Origin: Rhodanobacter sp. Root480 | GTDB taxonomy: Bacteria; Pseudomonadota; Gammaproteobacteria; Xanthomonadales; Rhodanobacteraceae | Direction: 5' to 3' | Assembly (NCBI RefSeq): GCF_001426645.1 | Contig: NZ_LMEX01000001.1 | Location: 1,378,755 to 1,442,754 of the forward strand | Length of the DNA stretch: 64,000 bases | Shown here: one piece after another, positions 49,009 to 58,944 of the stretch | How positions within the stretch are numbered: position 1 is the stretch's first letter | Layout of the letters: the number at the start of each line of letters is the position of its first letter | Notes under the pieces: generated by a model | Database searches by the model: none | What the model was told of the DNA's origin: nothing | The model's input: the letters and a program-made list of their open reading frames with translations, nothing else | Position numbers and translations under genes: made by a program

Positions 49009-49689
49009 TCAGGTGGTCGGCGATTCGCAGCTTGCACCCGCACCAAGCTTGCTCGACGCCACTCGACCTGAACCACTGGCGCTCAGCTGGACACCAGGGA
49101 CGGCTGAGGTACTGCTACCCACTTCATCGGCGTCAGCGACCTTGGCGCAGACATTGAAGGTCACAGGCGTGCTCGACGGCACGCTGGAAACCAGCAGCTC
49201 GCCCCGCGAATTGAAAGTGAGCGGCCCGGCCACGTTGGCACGAATCGACGTACCGGAAGGCGCGGCTTCCGTGCGCAGCAAGCTACCGGCGACCCCTGCT
49301 ACATAGGCGGCATTGGGTGCAGTCGAGATGTAGACCAGCCAGCCGGCATCGTAATTCTTGCCGGTACTGCAGGCGGTTCCACCCGGTGCGGAAAGCGGAC
49401 AGACCGTTATGTAGCTTCGCGTGGCAGCCGCCTGCCCGCGCGCAAACTGGAGATCCGAGCGGATGTTGTTCGACTGGGCTACCGCACGATTGCGTCGCAT
49501 GAAATCCCGCATGCTGGGATAGGCGATCGTGGTGAGTATGGCAAGCACGGTCAGCGATATCATCAGCTCGATGAGGGTGAAGCCCCTCTGCCGCCGCCCG
49601 ACAGGATGCTGTCTGGCAGGGTCCAATAGAGCACGCCGGTTCGGTAACGAGGGCGTGTGAGTACGCTCACTGGCTGGCATGGGCATCAT
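49009..49689 (-). CDS. fimT: type IV pseudopilin, GspH/FimT family
   Basis: A 226-residue prepilin. The class III signal RQRGFTLIELMISLTVLAIL has the PilD cut after Gly36, with Glu at +5. The leader of 36 residues is long for the family. The C-terminal half is the GspH/FimT beta-domain (FNSRGELLVSSVPSSTPVTF, two late Cys). It probably joins the minor-pilin tip complex or binds DNA, as FimT does in competent relatives. The start overlaps the stop of the DUF4124 gene (ATGA). It is last in the pil operon. Confidence 0.82.
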   Translation of the reverse strand: MMPMPASERTHTPSLPNRRALLDPARQHPVGRRQRGFTLIELMISLTVLAILTTIAYPSMRDFMRRNRAVAQSNNIRSDLQFARGQAAATRSYITVCPLSAPGGTACSTGKNYDAGWLVYISTAPNAAYVAGVAGSLLRTEAAPSGTSIRANVAGPLTFNSRGELLVSSVPSSTPVTFNVCAKVADADEVGSSTSAVPGVQLSASGSGRVASSKLGAGASCESPTT

Positions 49690-50117
49690 CCGCGATCACA
49701 ATATTGGTGAACCTGCTTCTGTGCATCGGCCTTGGCGGCTTCACGCTGCTCGGTAGAGAGCTTGGTTGCCGTGGTGATGTCATCGGGGTTTTGCACGGTC
49801 CCCGTATCCAGCACCATGGCACGTCCCGACAGCAGGCGGAGATTGTCGCGCGCCGTGGTGCAAGCCTGCTTGCGGAAATCGCTCTTCGCCGCCTGGAGAT
49901 CCGTCGCCACATCGGCCGGTGCGGGGCCGGCTGCGGTGGTCGCCGGCGCGGGGCCAGCGCCGTCCGCCCGCAGATGCAAGGCTTGCGCCTTGACCGCTGT
50001 CGGTTTCTGCTCACCGTAATGGGTGACGCCGTTGGCATCCGTCCATTTGTAGTAGGTCTGCGCCATGGCACTGCTGATCAGCAGCAGCGACGCCGCCAGT
50101 ACCGTGGCCCGGCGCAT
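49686..50117 (-). CDS. secreted DUF4124-domain protein (pilus-operon accessory)
   Basis: A 143-residue protein with a signal peptide (LLLISSAMA) then the DUF4124 motif YYKWTDANGVTHYGEQKP. An Ala/Pro linker leads to a helical C-terminus with two Cys (KQACTTARDNLRLLSG, HQYCDRG). It lies 2 nt after pilE and overlaps fimT, in the slot where other clusters have pilY2 or similar. Its function is unknown; a periplasmic accessory to pilus tip assembly is inferred. ATG 50117 is the start at the signal peptide. Confidence 0.82.
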   Translation of the reverse strand: MRRATVLAASLLLISSAMAQTYYKWTDANGVTHYGEQKPTAVKAQALHLRADGAGPAPATTAAGPAPADVATDLQAAKSDFRKQACTTARDNLRLLSGRAMVLDTGTVQNPDDITTATKLSTEQREAAKADAQKQVHQYCDRG

Positions 50118-50119
50118 CT

Positions 50120-50548
50120 TCAACGCCCGCCCCAGCAGGTATCTGCCGTACCGGTACCGCTCGACCCCTTCTCGCCCGAACGCGCCAGGGTGAACGCAGT
50201 GCAGGCCGAATCCTGCACCTGTGTGCCCTGTGCCGTGGCGGTGATCAGATAGTCGGTGCTGCTGCTCCCGGCCGGGATGCTGACGCTCACCGTAAAGTAC
50301 TGGCCGGCCACGCTGGACGTGGCCCCCAGCAACGACAGGTTGTTGGTGTACATGTTGTTGCTGAAGAAATAATTCTCCTGCCTTGATGCCAGATCCTGCA
50401 GAGCACGCGTTGCATCCGTGCGATGCCCTCGCAGCACGTACTGCCGATACGAGGGAATCGCAATCGCCGCCAGTATCGAGATGATCACCACCACGATCAT
50501 CAATTCGATCAGGCTGAAACCGGCCATTCCATGCTTGTTTGTCTTCAT
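50120..50548 (-). CDS. pilE: type IV minor pilin PilE
   Basis: A 142-residue prepilin with a short leader KTNKHGMAG and cut G^FSLIELMIVVVIISILAAI, Glu at +5. The globular part has the PilE pattern IPSYRQYVLRGHRTDATRAL and LASRQENYFFSNNMYT, with a Cys pair near the end. PilE-type minor pilins link the PilVWX-Y1 tip to the shaft. It overlaps the pilY1 stop by 4 nt. Confidence 0.92.
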   Translation of the reverse strand: MKTNKHGMAGFSLIELMIVVVIISILAAIAIPSYRQYVLRGHRTDATRALQDLASRQENYFFSNNMYTNNLSLLGATSSVAGQYFTVSVSIPAGSSSTDYLITATAQGTQVQDSACTAFTLARSGEKGSSGTGTADTCWGGR

Positions 50549-53500
50549 TGGTTGTCCATCGGCTCACGCCATGAAATTTCGCCATTGCTGGCTCCCCCTA
50601 CCGACCCCAGCTCCTGCAGCTTGGTGCCGCCACTCAGGCCGACCGCCGCCGTCACCTGGCCATCCTTCACGATCAGCACGGGCGCCGACGCCTTGCCGCC
50701 GCCAAGTCCCACCTTGCGGTTGACGTTGCCCGAGGCATCCGTACCGAAGGACCCGGCAAGCGCGGGGTCGGCCGTGCCCGTCAGATAGTTCATCGCATAA
50801 AGGTTGCTGTTGCCGGGTACGGGGATCGGCCGGCACTGGCTTTCCCCGGAATCGAGCTTCTTCTGCCTGCTGGCCGGGAGGTAAGTCGTGGTCTGCAGAT
50901 CGCCCGCGTACAAGGTCTGGCTGCTGACGACACGTTCGGAAGGAACCTGATTGTCGATGTTCCCCGCCGTCAGCTTCAACTTCCAGCCGGAATAGTTGTA
51001 GCAACCCGTGGTGGCGTCTTGTGACGTCAACTTGGCGGCGAGGTTATCCACGGTATTTACATCATCGAAACCTTCGGTGGGCAAACCGCTGATGCTTGCG
51101 TCATCGGCGGCGACTTCCACGCTGGTGGTATCAAACAGCGGATCGGTCGTGGGCATTTTCTTGCAGTCCGCATCCAGCCAGCTGATCAGGCTGTTGTCGG
51201 AAACACCGTAGATGTACTGCTGCTGCGTTCCCTGCGCCGACCCGCCGTCATCGTCGTTGGTGGTGTAGGAGCGACCGGTACCGAAGAACAGCATCGGGCG
51301 ACCCGTGGGGTCCAGCGCCACCGTGGGGCGAATGGTGACCGGTTGATCCGTGCCAATCACCTGCACCAGCTTGAATGTCGACGGGTCACTGGTATCGGCT
51401 GCCGTGGCGTTGCCATCCGCATCGGCGGTGCCGCCGGTGTTCATGTCGAGCTTCCACAGCCCACCGGTATAGGTCGCTTTCTTGACCTCCACGCTCTTGT
51501 CCGGATTGGTGACTGCGCCGAAATACACGCCTTCGCTGCTGTAGTTCAGGTCGAAGTCCGTGGAAATCATGTCCCCCGCGAAACTGTTGGCGGGACCGGT
51601 ATCCACCAGCGACGCCACCGGCGTACTGCTCTTGCTGGACACCATGTCGGCCAGGTCATAAACCCAGACTTTGAGCTTGGTGTCGTATGGGGCCGATACC
51701 GGCTTGTCGCCGCTGTCGCCATTCGGGCCACCGTTGTCTGCCGGCCCGGAACCTACGGTCAACAGGAAGTGCAGCTTGTCGTCGGCCTCGCGGTGTACCG
51801 AGAACGCCGGCGCCGCCGAAGCGAAGGTGCCCGTCACAATCTCGCCGAGCACGGTGGGTGGCTGTTCCGGATCGGTCACGTCGAGGATCACGTAGGCCGA
51901 GTTGGACGCCTGGATATCGGCGGCCGTGCCGTTACCCACCGTGTCCACGCTGATGGGACCGCCGCCGAGACGGAACGGCACAGCCATCACCGTGCCCCAT
52001 CCGCAGACATGCCCCTTGCTGTCGATATCCGCCGCTGCCGCCGTACCGGCCTTGCATGCTGCGCTTTCGCCCGTAATGGTGGCTGTCGTGAAGATTTGCG
52101 CGTCAGTCACTACTGGCGAACCGTCGACGTAGAAGACGTGCGTGTAGTCCTTGTCGGCCAGCCAACGCAAATGCGGCACCAGATTGTCGGGGACAAACGC
52201 CCACACTTCCTGGCCCAGTTGCCAGTTGTTGCCCAGTTTCACGTCGGCGTTGCCGGTGCTCATACCGCTGTCCGACGTCAGCTGACGCAGTACTGTCGGG
52301 TTGGCGGGGTCGGGGCCAGCCTGGCCGGGGATATAGAAGCCACCATTGAAGGCATGCAGCATGCCGTCATTGGCGCCCACGTAGACCATCTGGCGGCGGC
52401 TCTGGTAATTGGCGCGGAACGCGGCATAGCCGAAGTCGCTGTACAACAGGTCGTACGACTCGGCCGGCGTACCCACGATCATCGGTGACGAATCCACGAT
52501 GTCGCCCAGTCGGTAGGTATACGTGGTGCCGGGTATGGGGGCGTCCGCCCCATTCTCATCCACGTGCTTGGGATCGCCCAGGGTCTTGCCGGTGCGGCTG
52601 CGGTAATCGCTGGGATACTCCACACCCCGCACCCAATCGACCAGCTTCTCGGCGAGCGCGGGACTCTTCTCGTTGAGCAAGCCGTAATTGCCAAAGCGCT
52701 TGCCATCGGTACCGATGCCGCCACAGAAACCCGATGTGGCTGACAGGGTGTACTTGCCGGTCGTCGCATCACAACTGTCCGCATTCCACACGAAATCCGT
52801 CTGCGTACCGGTCGTCACCGTGCCGGTAGCGGTGGCACCGTTCGGCGTACTGGTGAGATAAGTAAAGATGTAGCGCTGGCTGTTGCCGGCGAGGTCGGTG
52901 GCGCTTCCGTAGGTGCGCTGTTTGGCCAGGTTGGCGATCGCCTTGGCTGCGGCGCTGTCACTGGCTGCCGTCGGGTCGTAATACGCATTGAGCCACTTGC
53001 CGGCGTCCCATGCAGGCCGCAACGGGTTGAACTCCGTGACCATGGAGCAGTCGCCCGTATGCTGGGTCGGGTCGAAATCCCGTCCAGCGGGCGGGATGGC
53101 GCAGCGATAACTGGTCATCGCATCCGTCAACGTGCTTGCGGTGTTCTTGCCGGTTGTCACGTAATAGGCGGAACTCTCCAGCTCCTGGGCGCCACTGGTG
53201 GTGCCTTCCCGCAGATAACTGCCGTCGGACCAGAATGCCTGCAGGCTGCCCGTCCACTTTACGTCGTTGCGTTGCTGGTAGTACTGCACCTGATAAGACA
53301 GGCCATAGCCCTTGACGTCATTGCTCGACGAAGGCGTGGTGGCATTGCCGAAGTTGTCGGCCGCCGACGAGCTGATGTCCTGAAATACCGTATCAAGCTG
53401 GGTCTTCAGCTGGCCGGCATTGCGAGCGTAGAAATAGTTTTCTGGATCACTGCGGCCATCAGGCAAGATAGGCGCATCACCCTTGAAATCGCTGTATTTG

Positions 53501-56136
53501 GTCGCATACCACAACGGCGTCTGCAGCGTGGATACCGGGTCCCCCGTCCCAACGGAAAAACGCTTGACTTGGGGCCTGCTGTTGCAACCACCAGAACCGA
53601 GGTTACCAGACGAGTTACCAAGCAAATCACAATTGAACGAGGCACCATTGTTGGCATCGGTACCTTTGCTAGCCTCGCTGTTCTTGACAGCGAATTCGAC
53701 AAGCCCATCGCTCGTCGTGCCACTTATCTGATAGCCCACTTTAAGAGGGGACGAACTATACCCCACCAGCTGATTGCGAATAATCACATCAGTACTGCCG
53801 TCCGGTAAGGGCGACTTCAGCTTGCCATTACTGTCGCACGCCCCCCCTATCGTCGTGGAATTATTCAATATCGTTCCGTTCATCACCACCGGATCGCATA
53901 TCGCTACACCACCGCTTACGATCGTTGAAGGAAGATTGCAGCTCTTTCCAACGCAATAGGAAATTACATTAGCTTCGTCCTGGTCATGATCCGAACCGTA
54001 CTGCGAATCTTCCCAGACAAAATAGAAACTTCCGACGTTCGGATAGTCTCCGGTCGGCGTTAATCCGTATACCGTCGGCCCCTTCCCAGCGTAAGCGGGC
54101 TGAGCACCGATACGGACACTTCCGATATAACATGTGGTGAAATTGCCAACGCTAAGCGCATCAGCACGGCAGCTGGGCGATAGCGAAATCGACTTATTAT
54201 CGGTCACTTTGATATCAAATGACGGAAGGTTGTCGGATAGCGATACGCCGTACGTCTTCACCTGAAATTTGGGGAGCTTGGTATCGGTCATTTTACGGAT
54301 AGCCGTGGATCCATCGGCATTCCACGCGCCATAGCTAAGACCTGCTAGCAAATAGCTCCCCTGCTGGCCTGGCGCACCATTGCAGAGACCCACAATATCT
54401 GAGAGTTTGCCGATGGTTGCTGGCTGGCAGACGGCCACATCACTGTAATTTTTACCAGCGACGGTAAGCGAATTTGCAGCTGGCAAGCCTGCCCCTGTAG
54501 GACCTGAGTAGGTCGAAAGCATATAGCTCCCGCTGATGCCCTCTGCGCTCTGCACAGCATCCGTCAAGCCGGCAGCATCCAACTTAGCCGTGCCGTCCGC
54601 CAGGGTCACCGCGGGTACATTCTCCGCGTCGAATGTATTCAAACCGCTACTTATCAGAACAATGGAACAGGTCGCACACTCCTCGTTGCGAAAAACCCCG
54701 TCCACTTTTCCATACGGGTCGACCCAAGTCGGTGTGGGGAGCACGCTTGTCTCACGTGTTGGCGTGGTATCACCGTGGATATACTGCAACGCCGTCGCAT
54801 ACATGCCGGCCAGCGGATTACCAAAATCCGGGCACTTGGCGGGATTGTCCTGAATATCGTAACCGCGCGTTCCCCAAGGGTTGCCACCGGGTGAATTGCA
54901 GGCCGTACTTCCAGACGTTCCGTAATTCTTCGGGCCATTAGTCGAATTGGTTTGCCAGCCGAAAACCTGCAGCCGGTCGAGGGTCATAACTATGCCCTCG
55001 GTCGCCGTCGCCATTTTGTAGCAAAACGTTCCGTCCTTGCTGTTGAACTCGTCACCAACCTCACAGCCAGTGCCGGTTGCAGTGCCGGTCGGGGAGTTAA
55101 AAGCCAGCTTGCCGATGTTTCGACGCAGCTGCCCTCCCTTGCGGGCATTGGTTACGGATCCGGTAACCAGGCCAAAACGCTTGGCGTCGGAACTTCCTTG
55201 CTTGCTGTACTTTTGCAGGAGGCCTTCTGGCTTCAAGGAAGTTCCGGTTGCGACGCAGTACGACTCGTTGGGTTGCCCGGCGGCGTTCTTGCACACCGTA
55301 ACCCGCGCCGTGTAATCGGCATCACTGGTTTTCGATGGCCTGGCACTGTCACCCTCGCCCTTACCGTTCCATTGGCACTGGTACTTGGCCGTTGAGGCCC
55401 AATCCGACCAATTGCCGGAAGCCACACGAATGACCGGCGTGCTTTTGATGCCAGATATGGCTTGGGTCGGAGTACTCCAGCCACCTTTCGTGCCCGTTTC
55501 GCCTTCGGATACATTACAAAAAGTTTGAGCCGCCGTAAAAGGTGTGTATTTGTTGATATCGGCACCCGAGTAGACCTTCGCCCATGCATGCAGGTCGCTG
55601 GGAATTTCCGCGCGTTCAAGGACGGTGCTGGTAGCGGTGTCGATGCTGCGCGTGCCGCCATAAAGAACCCACCGAATGATATCGAGACGGCTCATCGATA
55701 CCCAATTCAGGAAGTTTCCGCTCCAATCGCCAGAGCATTGATGAGTGGTTGCCTTTTTACTCGAGGAGAAGGTTCCGCTTTTATAACCGTAACAAAGCTC
55801 CGGATCGAAATAGCCGTTATAGGTAAAAGCGTTGTTATAGGTGGTATCGATCTTGCCGTCGTTATCCAGATCGGTGTAATCCGGATACGCCTTGTTGAAC
55901 AATTGCTCGTCCCGCGACATCACCAGCATGACCAACGGCGGCACGTTGGGAGCGGCAAGCGCATTGACCCCGGAGGGGTACGATTCGAAATCAGGCATAT
56001 CCGCGGTGGAAATCCTGCCCGGTGTCACCGCCGGAGCCGTGCTCTGGGCGGAAACACCCACCAGGGCCACGCCACTGATGATGACTATCGGGAGGCTCAG
56101 CCACAGGCCGCGCAAAATGTTTTTGAACGTGGTCAT
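50545..56136 (-). CDS. pilY1: type IV pilus tip adhesin/biogenesis factor PilY1
   Basis: An 1863-residue secreted protein with a signal peptide (~30 residues, GVSA). It has an EF-hand-like loop DLDNDGKID at ~89-97, a long variable Cys-containing N-terminal part, and the C-terminal PilC beta-propeller (YVGANDGMLHAFNGGFYIPG, VFYVDGSPVV, ~residues 1250-1860). PilY1 sits at the pilus tip, primes assembly with minor pilins and mediates adhesion and surface sensing. The stretch coding for the N-terminal half (~53.6-55.9 kb) is visibly AT-richer than its surroundings. ATG 56136 (MTTFKNILRG) begins the signal peptide. It lies 10 nt after pilX and overlaps pilE. Confidence 0.93.
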   Translation of the reverse strand: MTTFKNILRGLWLSLPIVIISGVALVGVSAQSTAPAVTPGRISTADMPDFESYPSGVNALAAPNVPPLVMLVMSRDEQLFNKAYPDYTDLDNDGKIDTTYNNAFTYNGYFDPELCYGYKSGTFSSSKKATTHQCSGDWSGNFLNWVSMSRLDIIRWVLYGGTRSIDTATSTVLERAEIPSDLHAWAKVYSGADINKYTPFTAAQTFCNVSEGETGTKGGWSTPTQAISGIKSTPVIRVASGNWSDWASTAKYQCQWNGKGEGDSARPSKTSDADYTARVTVCKNAAGQPNESYCVATGTSLKPEGLLQKYSKQGSSDAKRFGLVTGSVTNARKGGQLRRNIGKLAFNSPTGTATGTGCEVGDEFNSKDGTFCYKMATATEGIVMTLDRLQVFGWQTNSTNGPKNYGTSGSTACNSPGGNPWGTRGYDIQDNPAKCPDFGNPLAGMYATALQYIHGDTTPTRETSVLPTPTWVDPYGKVDGVFRNEECATCSIVLISSGLNTFDAENVPAVTLADGTAKLDAAGLTDAVQSAEGISGSYMLSTYSGPTGAGLPAANSLTVAGKNYSDVAVCQPATIGKLSDIVGLCNGAPGQQGSYLLAGLSYGAWNADGSTAIRKMTDTKLPKFQVKTYGVSLSDNLPSFDIKVTDNKSISLSPSCRADALSVGNFTTCYIGSVRIGAQPAYAGKGPTVYGLTPTGDYPNVGSFYFVWEDSQYGSDHDQDEANVISYCVGKSCNLPSTIVSGGVAICDPVVMNGTILNNSTTIGGACDSNGKLKSPLPDGSTDVIIRNQLVGYSSSPLKVGYQISGTTSDGLVEFAVKNSEASKGTDANNGASFNCDLLGNSSGNLGSGGCNSRPQVKRFSVGTGDPVSTLQTPLWYATKYSDFKGDAPILPDGRSDPENYFYARNAGQLKTQLDTVFQDISSSAADNFGNATTPSSSNDVKGYGLSYQVQYYQQRNDVKWTGSLQAFWSDGSYLREGTTSGAQELESSAYYVTTGKNTASTLTDAMTSYRCAIPPAGRDFDPTQHTGDCSMVTEFNPLRPAWDAGKWLNAYYDPTAASDSAAAKAIANLAKQRTYGSATDLAGNSQRYIFTYLTSTPNGATATGTVTTGTQTDFVWNADSCDATTGKYTLSATSGFCGGIGTDGKRFGNYGLLNEKSPALAEKLVDWVRGVEYPSDYRSRTGKTLGDPKHVDENGADAPIPGTTYTYRLGDIVDSSPMIVGTPAESYDLLYSDFGYAAFRANYQSRRQMVYVGANDGMLHAFNGGFYIPGQAGPDPANPTVLRQLTSDSGMSTGNADVKLGNNWQLGQEVWAFVPDNLVPHLRWLADKDYTHVFYVDGSPVVTDAQIFTTATITGESAACKAGTAAAADIDSKGHVCGWGTVMAVPFRLGGGPISVDTVGNGTAADIQASNSAYVILDVTDPEQPPTVLGEIVTGTFASAAPAFSVHREADDKLHFLLTVGSGPADNGGPNGDSGDKPVSAPYDTKLKVWVYDLADMVSSKSSTPVASLVDTGPANSFAGDMISTDFDLNYSSEGVYFGAVTNPDKSVEVKKATYTGGLWKLDMNTGGTADADGNATAADTSDPSTFKLVQVIGTDQPVTIRPTVALDPTGRPMLFFGTGRSYTTNDDDGGSAQGTQQQYIYGVSDNSLISWLDADCKKMPTTDPLFDTTSVEVAADDASISGLPTEGFDDVNTVDNLAAKLTSQDATTGCYNYSGWKLKLTAGNIDNQVPSERVVSSQTLYAGDLQTTTYLPASRQKKLDSGESQCRPIPVPGNSNLYAMNYLTGTADPALAGSFGTDASGNVNRKVGLGGGKASAPVLIVKDGQVTAAVGLSGGTKLQELGSVGGASNGEISWREPMDNQ

Positions 56137-56146
56137 GCCTGCGTCC

Positions 56147-56887
56147 TCATTTGATTTCCAGCTTGTATTGAGCAATGGTGGCGGCCTCGCCATTACCCGG
56201 CACCTTCGTGTCGCTGCGTACCTGCAGAAGCAACGCACCACCACCCTTGGCGGTACCCACACCGACGCTGGAATAGCCCTGCTGCGACGCTGCGCCGGAG
56301 CCCTTGTTGAGCATGACGCCGTCGCGGACGATCGCAACCCGGCTATTGATCTTCTGGCTTGCCCCGCAGGACTCGCTGCCATCCGCACAAGTGTTCATGA
56401 CCACAGCGTCGTCCCAGGTCGATGAATCGTAGTTGTAGCTTTCGGTATGCGTGGCGCAGGTCTGCGGCATGTAGAAAATGACCAGGTTGCTGCCGCCGCA
56501 GGATGTCTGCAGACCTTCGCCATCATTGGTTTTGGGGTTGATCAGATCGATCCACGCCTCGCGGTGGGCGAACGTGGTGTACAGGTCGAATTTGCCATCC
56601 GGCACGCTGCCACCCCAGCTGACTGGCCAGCCGCGGTTGAACACGTGATCGGCCAGGATGGCCTCCGGAATCACCCGCGCCCGCTCGGCTGCCTCGAATG
56701 CCTGCTCGTGCCGCGCGGTGGCGGTGGTCATGCGCATCTCGAGCAAGGTGTCCTTCATCACCATCAAGGCCACCAGGCTCAGCATGACAAGAAATACCAG
56801 CCCGACGAACAGGGCCACGCCGCGTTGATACCGACTCGATGGCACGACGATGCCCCGTGAATTAACTGGTGTCGGCATGGCAATCAT
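56147..56887 (-). CDS. pilX: type IV minor pilin PilX
   Basis: A 246-residue PilX: an N-terminal hydrophobic helix YQRGVALFVGLVFLVMLSLV, then KDTLLEMRMTTATARHEQAF with AFEAAE. PilX proteins have a degenerate prepilin motif (GVALFV instead of GFTLIE) as here. Several Cys occur in the globular part. The start overlaps the pilW stop (ATGA). Confidence 0.9.
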   Translation of the reverse strand: MIAMPTPVNSRGIVVPSSRYQRGVALFVGLVFLVMLSLVALMVMKDTLLEMRMTTATARHEQAFEAAERARVIPEAILADHVFNRGWPVSWGGSVPDGKFDLYTTFAHREAWIDLINPKTNDGEGLQTSCGGSNLVIFYMPQTCATHTESYNYDSSTWDDAVVMNTCADGSESCGASQKINSRVAIVRDGVMLNKGSGAASQQGYSSVGVGTAKGGGALLLQVRSDTKVPGNGEAATIAQYKLEIK

Positions 56888-57966
56888 CCCCTCACCCGGT
56901 TGCGCAGCTGCACGACGAACTGCTGACTGGCACGCACGAATTGCCAGGGTTTGTCACCGTAAGGCTTGAAGCCGGCGCAGCCGGTGGTGGTTGCCGCGCT
57001 GCCATTGTTGATGGTGTAGGTGCAGTTGCCCAGGGTATAGGTCGCCACGTGCGGCACTGTGAGGTCCCGCACTGGGTTGACCGCCACCAGCGATACGCGC
57101 GCCGAGATCACGTCGGCCCAGTTACCAACATTGTCCGCAGAGTGGTACTCGGGCGCCATGCCCGTGGCAGCGGATGCCTCCCCATACTCGATCTTGAGCT
57201 GTTCGATACCATCCACCACCGGATCGGAAACGAAATTGCCGTCACTCAAGCGCATGCGCATCAACGTGGGCAAGGGCTGGCCACCATCCGCCGAAGCGGT
57301 GCATGTACTGCCCGTCATCACGTTGCACGGGCGCAGGTAGTACATATCGATCTGATAGGGATAGGCATACCGCATCAAGGTGGCATTGGGCTGCGGAGCC
57401 GGCACGCTGCCAGCGAAGAGTTCGGCCCTGTTACCCGGTGTGGAAAGCAGGAAGATCCGGTCCGCGTTGCCGGTGATGGTGCTGGCCGCAACAGGCACCG
57501 GGCCGGGCGACAACACTTGCGGATCGGCATAGCGCAGCACCAGCACGTCCGAACCGGGCACGTAATTGGCGGTGCCGCCGATGCATGTCGAATCTATCGG
57601 CGGACTGGCGGCGCCGTTGTAGCCGAAAATGCCACCGCCGCCAGTGGTCGAGTACGTGATGGCCGTGGCCCAGTTGCCGTCGCAATCACCGTTGTCCGTC
57701 ACCGTGGCGCTGGCGCTGGAGTCAACCGTCACGCCAACAGCCTTGTTGCCGCCCCAGAAATCCACCATGCGCAACGACCAACCCAGACGATCGGAGGCGA
57801 TGCGCATGTTTTCCTGCAGGTAGTTGTTGCCCGACTGCACCTGGTAGGCCTTGCGATTGGCCACGAACAGGTTGATCAAGCCAGCCACCACAAGCAGACC
57901 CAGCACCATCGCGATCATCAGCTCGATCAGCGAAAAGCCCCGTGCAGCGTGCGCCATGCCGCGCAT
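56884..57966 (-). CDS. pilW: type IV minor pilin PilW
   Basis: A ~360-residue prepilin: AARG^FSLIELMIAMVLGLLVVA, Glu at +5, then NRKAYQVQSGNNYLQENMRI and SDRLGWSLRMVDFWG, typical of PilW. The start is uncertain: ATG 57966 gives a 10-residue leader (MRGMAHAARG) and begins 20 nt after the pilV stop, while the frame is open to 58083 inside pilV. It belongs to the tip complex with PilV, PilX and PilY1. Confidence 0.88.
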   Translation of the reverse strand: MRGMAHAARGFSLIELMIAMVLGLLVVAGLINLFVANRKAYQVQSGNNYLQENMRIASDRLGWSLRMVDFWGGNKAVGVTVDSSASATVTDNGDCDGNWATAITYSTTGGGGIFGYNGAASPPIDSTCIGGTANYVPGSDVLVLRYADPQVLSPGPVPVAASTITGNADRIFLLSTPGNRAELFAGSVPAPQPNATLMRYAYPYQIDMYYLRPCNVMTGSTCTASADGGQPLPTLMRMRLSDGNFVSDPVVDGIEQLKIEYGEASAATGMAPEYHSADNVGNWADVISARVSLVAVNPVRDLTVPHVATYTLGNCTYTINNGSAATTTGCAGFKPYGDKPWQFVRASQQFVVQLRNRVRG

Positions 57967-57985
57967 GGCACGGCCATCGGCAACC

Positions 57986-58570
57986 TCAGAACTGGCTGGG
58001 CTGGTAGTCGAAACTGTATGAATCATTGGTGGGGACTCCGCTGGCGTTGGCGCGCATGCCGCTCCAGCTCGATGTGATGACAAGGGTTCCGCTTTGAGAG
58101 GCGTCGGCGCTGGAGGCTCCAGTGGGGTCGGTGCCCTTTACCGTGACCAAGGCCAGGCCGGACGCATCGGCACTGCCATTGGCCTTGAGCGGAACCGCCG
58201 CGCCCGCCCTTAGTTGGGTAACCCAACGTGCCAAATCACCCTTGGCCTGCTTGCAGGCCGCATTCGGGCACCCTGAACTCGATGGCGTGGCCGTACCGTC
58301 GTAGGCGTAATAGCTGTCGCTGAGGTCACCATTCTTCGCGGCAATATCAGTCTCGCTGGCCACGCCATAAACCCCCGCGGGGTTGGCGCGCATGGCGTCG
58401 GCCAGCGACCGTGCCTGCAATACGGCGACGGTACGTGCCCCGGCCTGCTTGGTGTATTGGGCACCCTTGATCTGCATGAGCGCGATGCCCAGCACGCCGA
58501 TGCTGAAAATCAGCATGGCGACCAGCACCTCGATCAGCGAGACGCCTCGCTGACGCGACAAGACTTGCAT
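57986..58570 (-). CDS. pilV: type IV minor pilin PilV
   Basis: A 194-residue prepilin with leader MQVLSRQRG^VSLIEVLVAMLIFSIGVLG, Glu at +5 and Val at +1. GIALMQIKGAQYTKQAGAR and SLADAMRANPAGV are PilV-like. It is the first gene of the operon, with GGGAG 8 nt before ATG 58570. The 280-bp upstream gap to tRNA-Thr must hold the operon promoter; no convincing -24/-12 or -35/-10 was found, a near sigma-54 match having the wrong spacing. Confidence 0.92.
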   Translation of the reverse strand: MQVLSRQRGVSLIEVLVAMLIFSIGVLGIALMQIKGAQYTKQAGARTVAVLQARSLADAMRANPAGVYGVASETDIAAKNGDLSDSYYAYDGTATPSSSGCPNAACKQAKGDLARWVTQLRAGAAVPLKANGSADASGLALVTVKGTDPTGASSADASQSGTLVITSSWSGMRANASGVPTNDSYSFDYQPSQF

Positions 58571-58850
58571 GGAAAATTCTCCCTGATACCCCTTCGTGCA
58601 ATGTAGCCATTCCGCAGCTCTCGACCAGCCCCCTCCCGACAAGCGGTAGCAACGGCCCGATGAGCGGTGTCCGGGCACCGTGAAAACGTGACCGTGGTCC
58701 GGTGCGCGATAGGTGCGGGCATGCCTGGTATCGAGGATGCGGCGGGGAAAAGGTTGCCGACCAGCGCTTGCGGCGCACGCCCTGCGGTATGCCTGCCCGC
58801 CACACAGCTTGCGCCAACCACCTCCCGCCCCGTAAAATTCGCGGCTCACT

Positions 58851-58926
58851 GCCGGAATAGCTCAGTTGGTAGAGCGGCGCATTCGTAATGCGTAGGTCGG
58901 AGGTTCGACTCCTCTTTCCGGCACCA
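58851..58926 (+). tRNA. tRNA-Thr (anticodon CGT)
   Basis: Acceptor stem GCCGGAA/TTCCGGC, D-arm GCTCAGTTGGTAGAGC, anticodon arm CGCAT-TCGTAAT-GCG with CGT at 34-36, T-arm GGAGG-TTCGACT-CCTCT. The CCA end is encoded. Confidence 0.97.
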
Positions 58927-58944
58927 GTTTCCTGCAAGACCCTA

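Noticed and set aside
58571..58850. sigma-54 promoter for the pilV operon (TGGTCGAGAGCTGC)
   Set aside because: GG to GC spacing is one base short and the flanks do not match.
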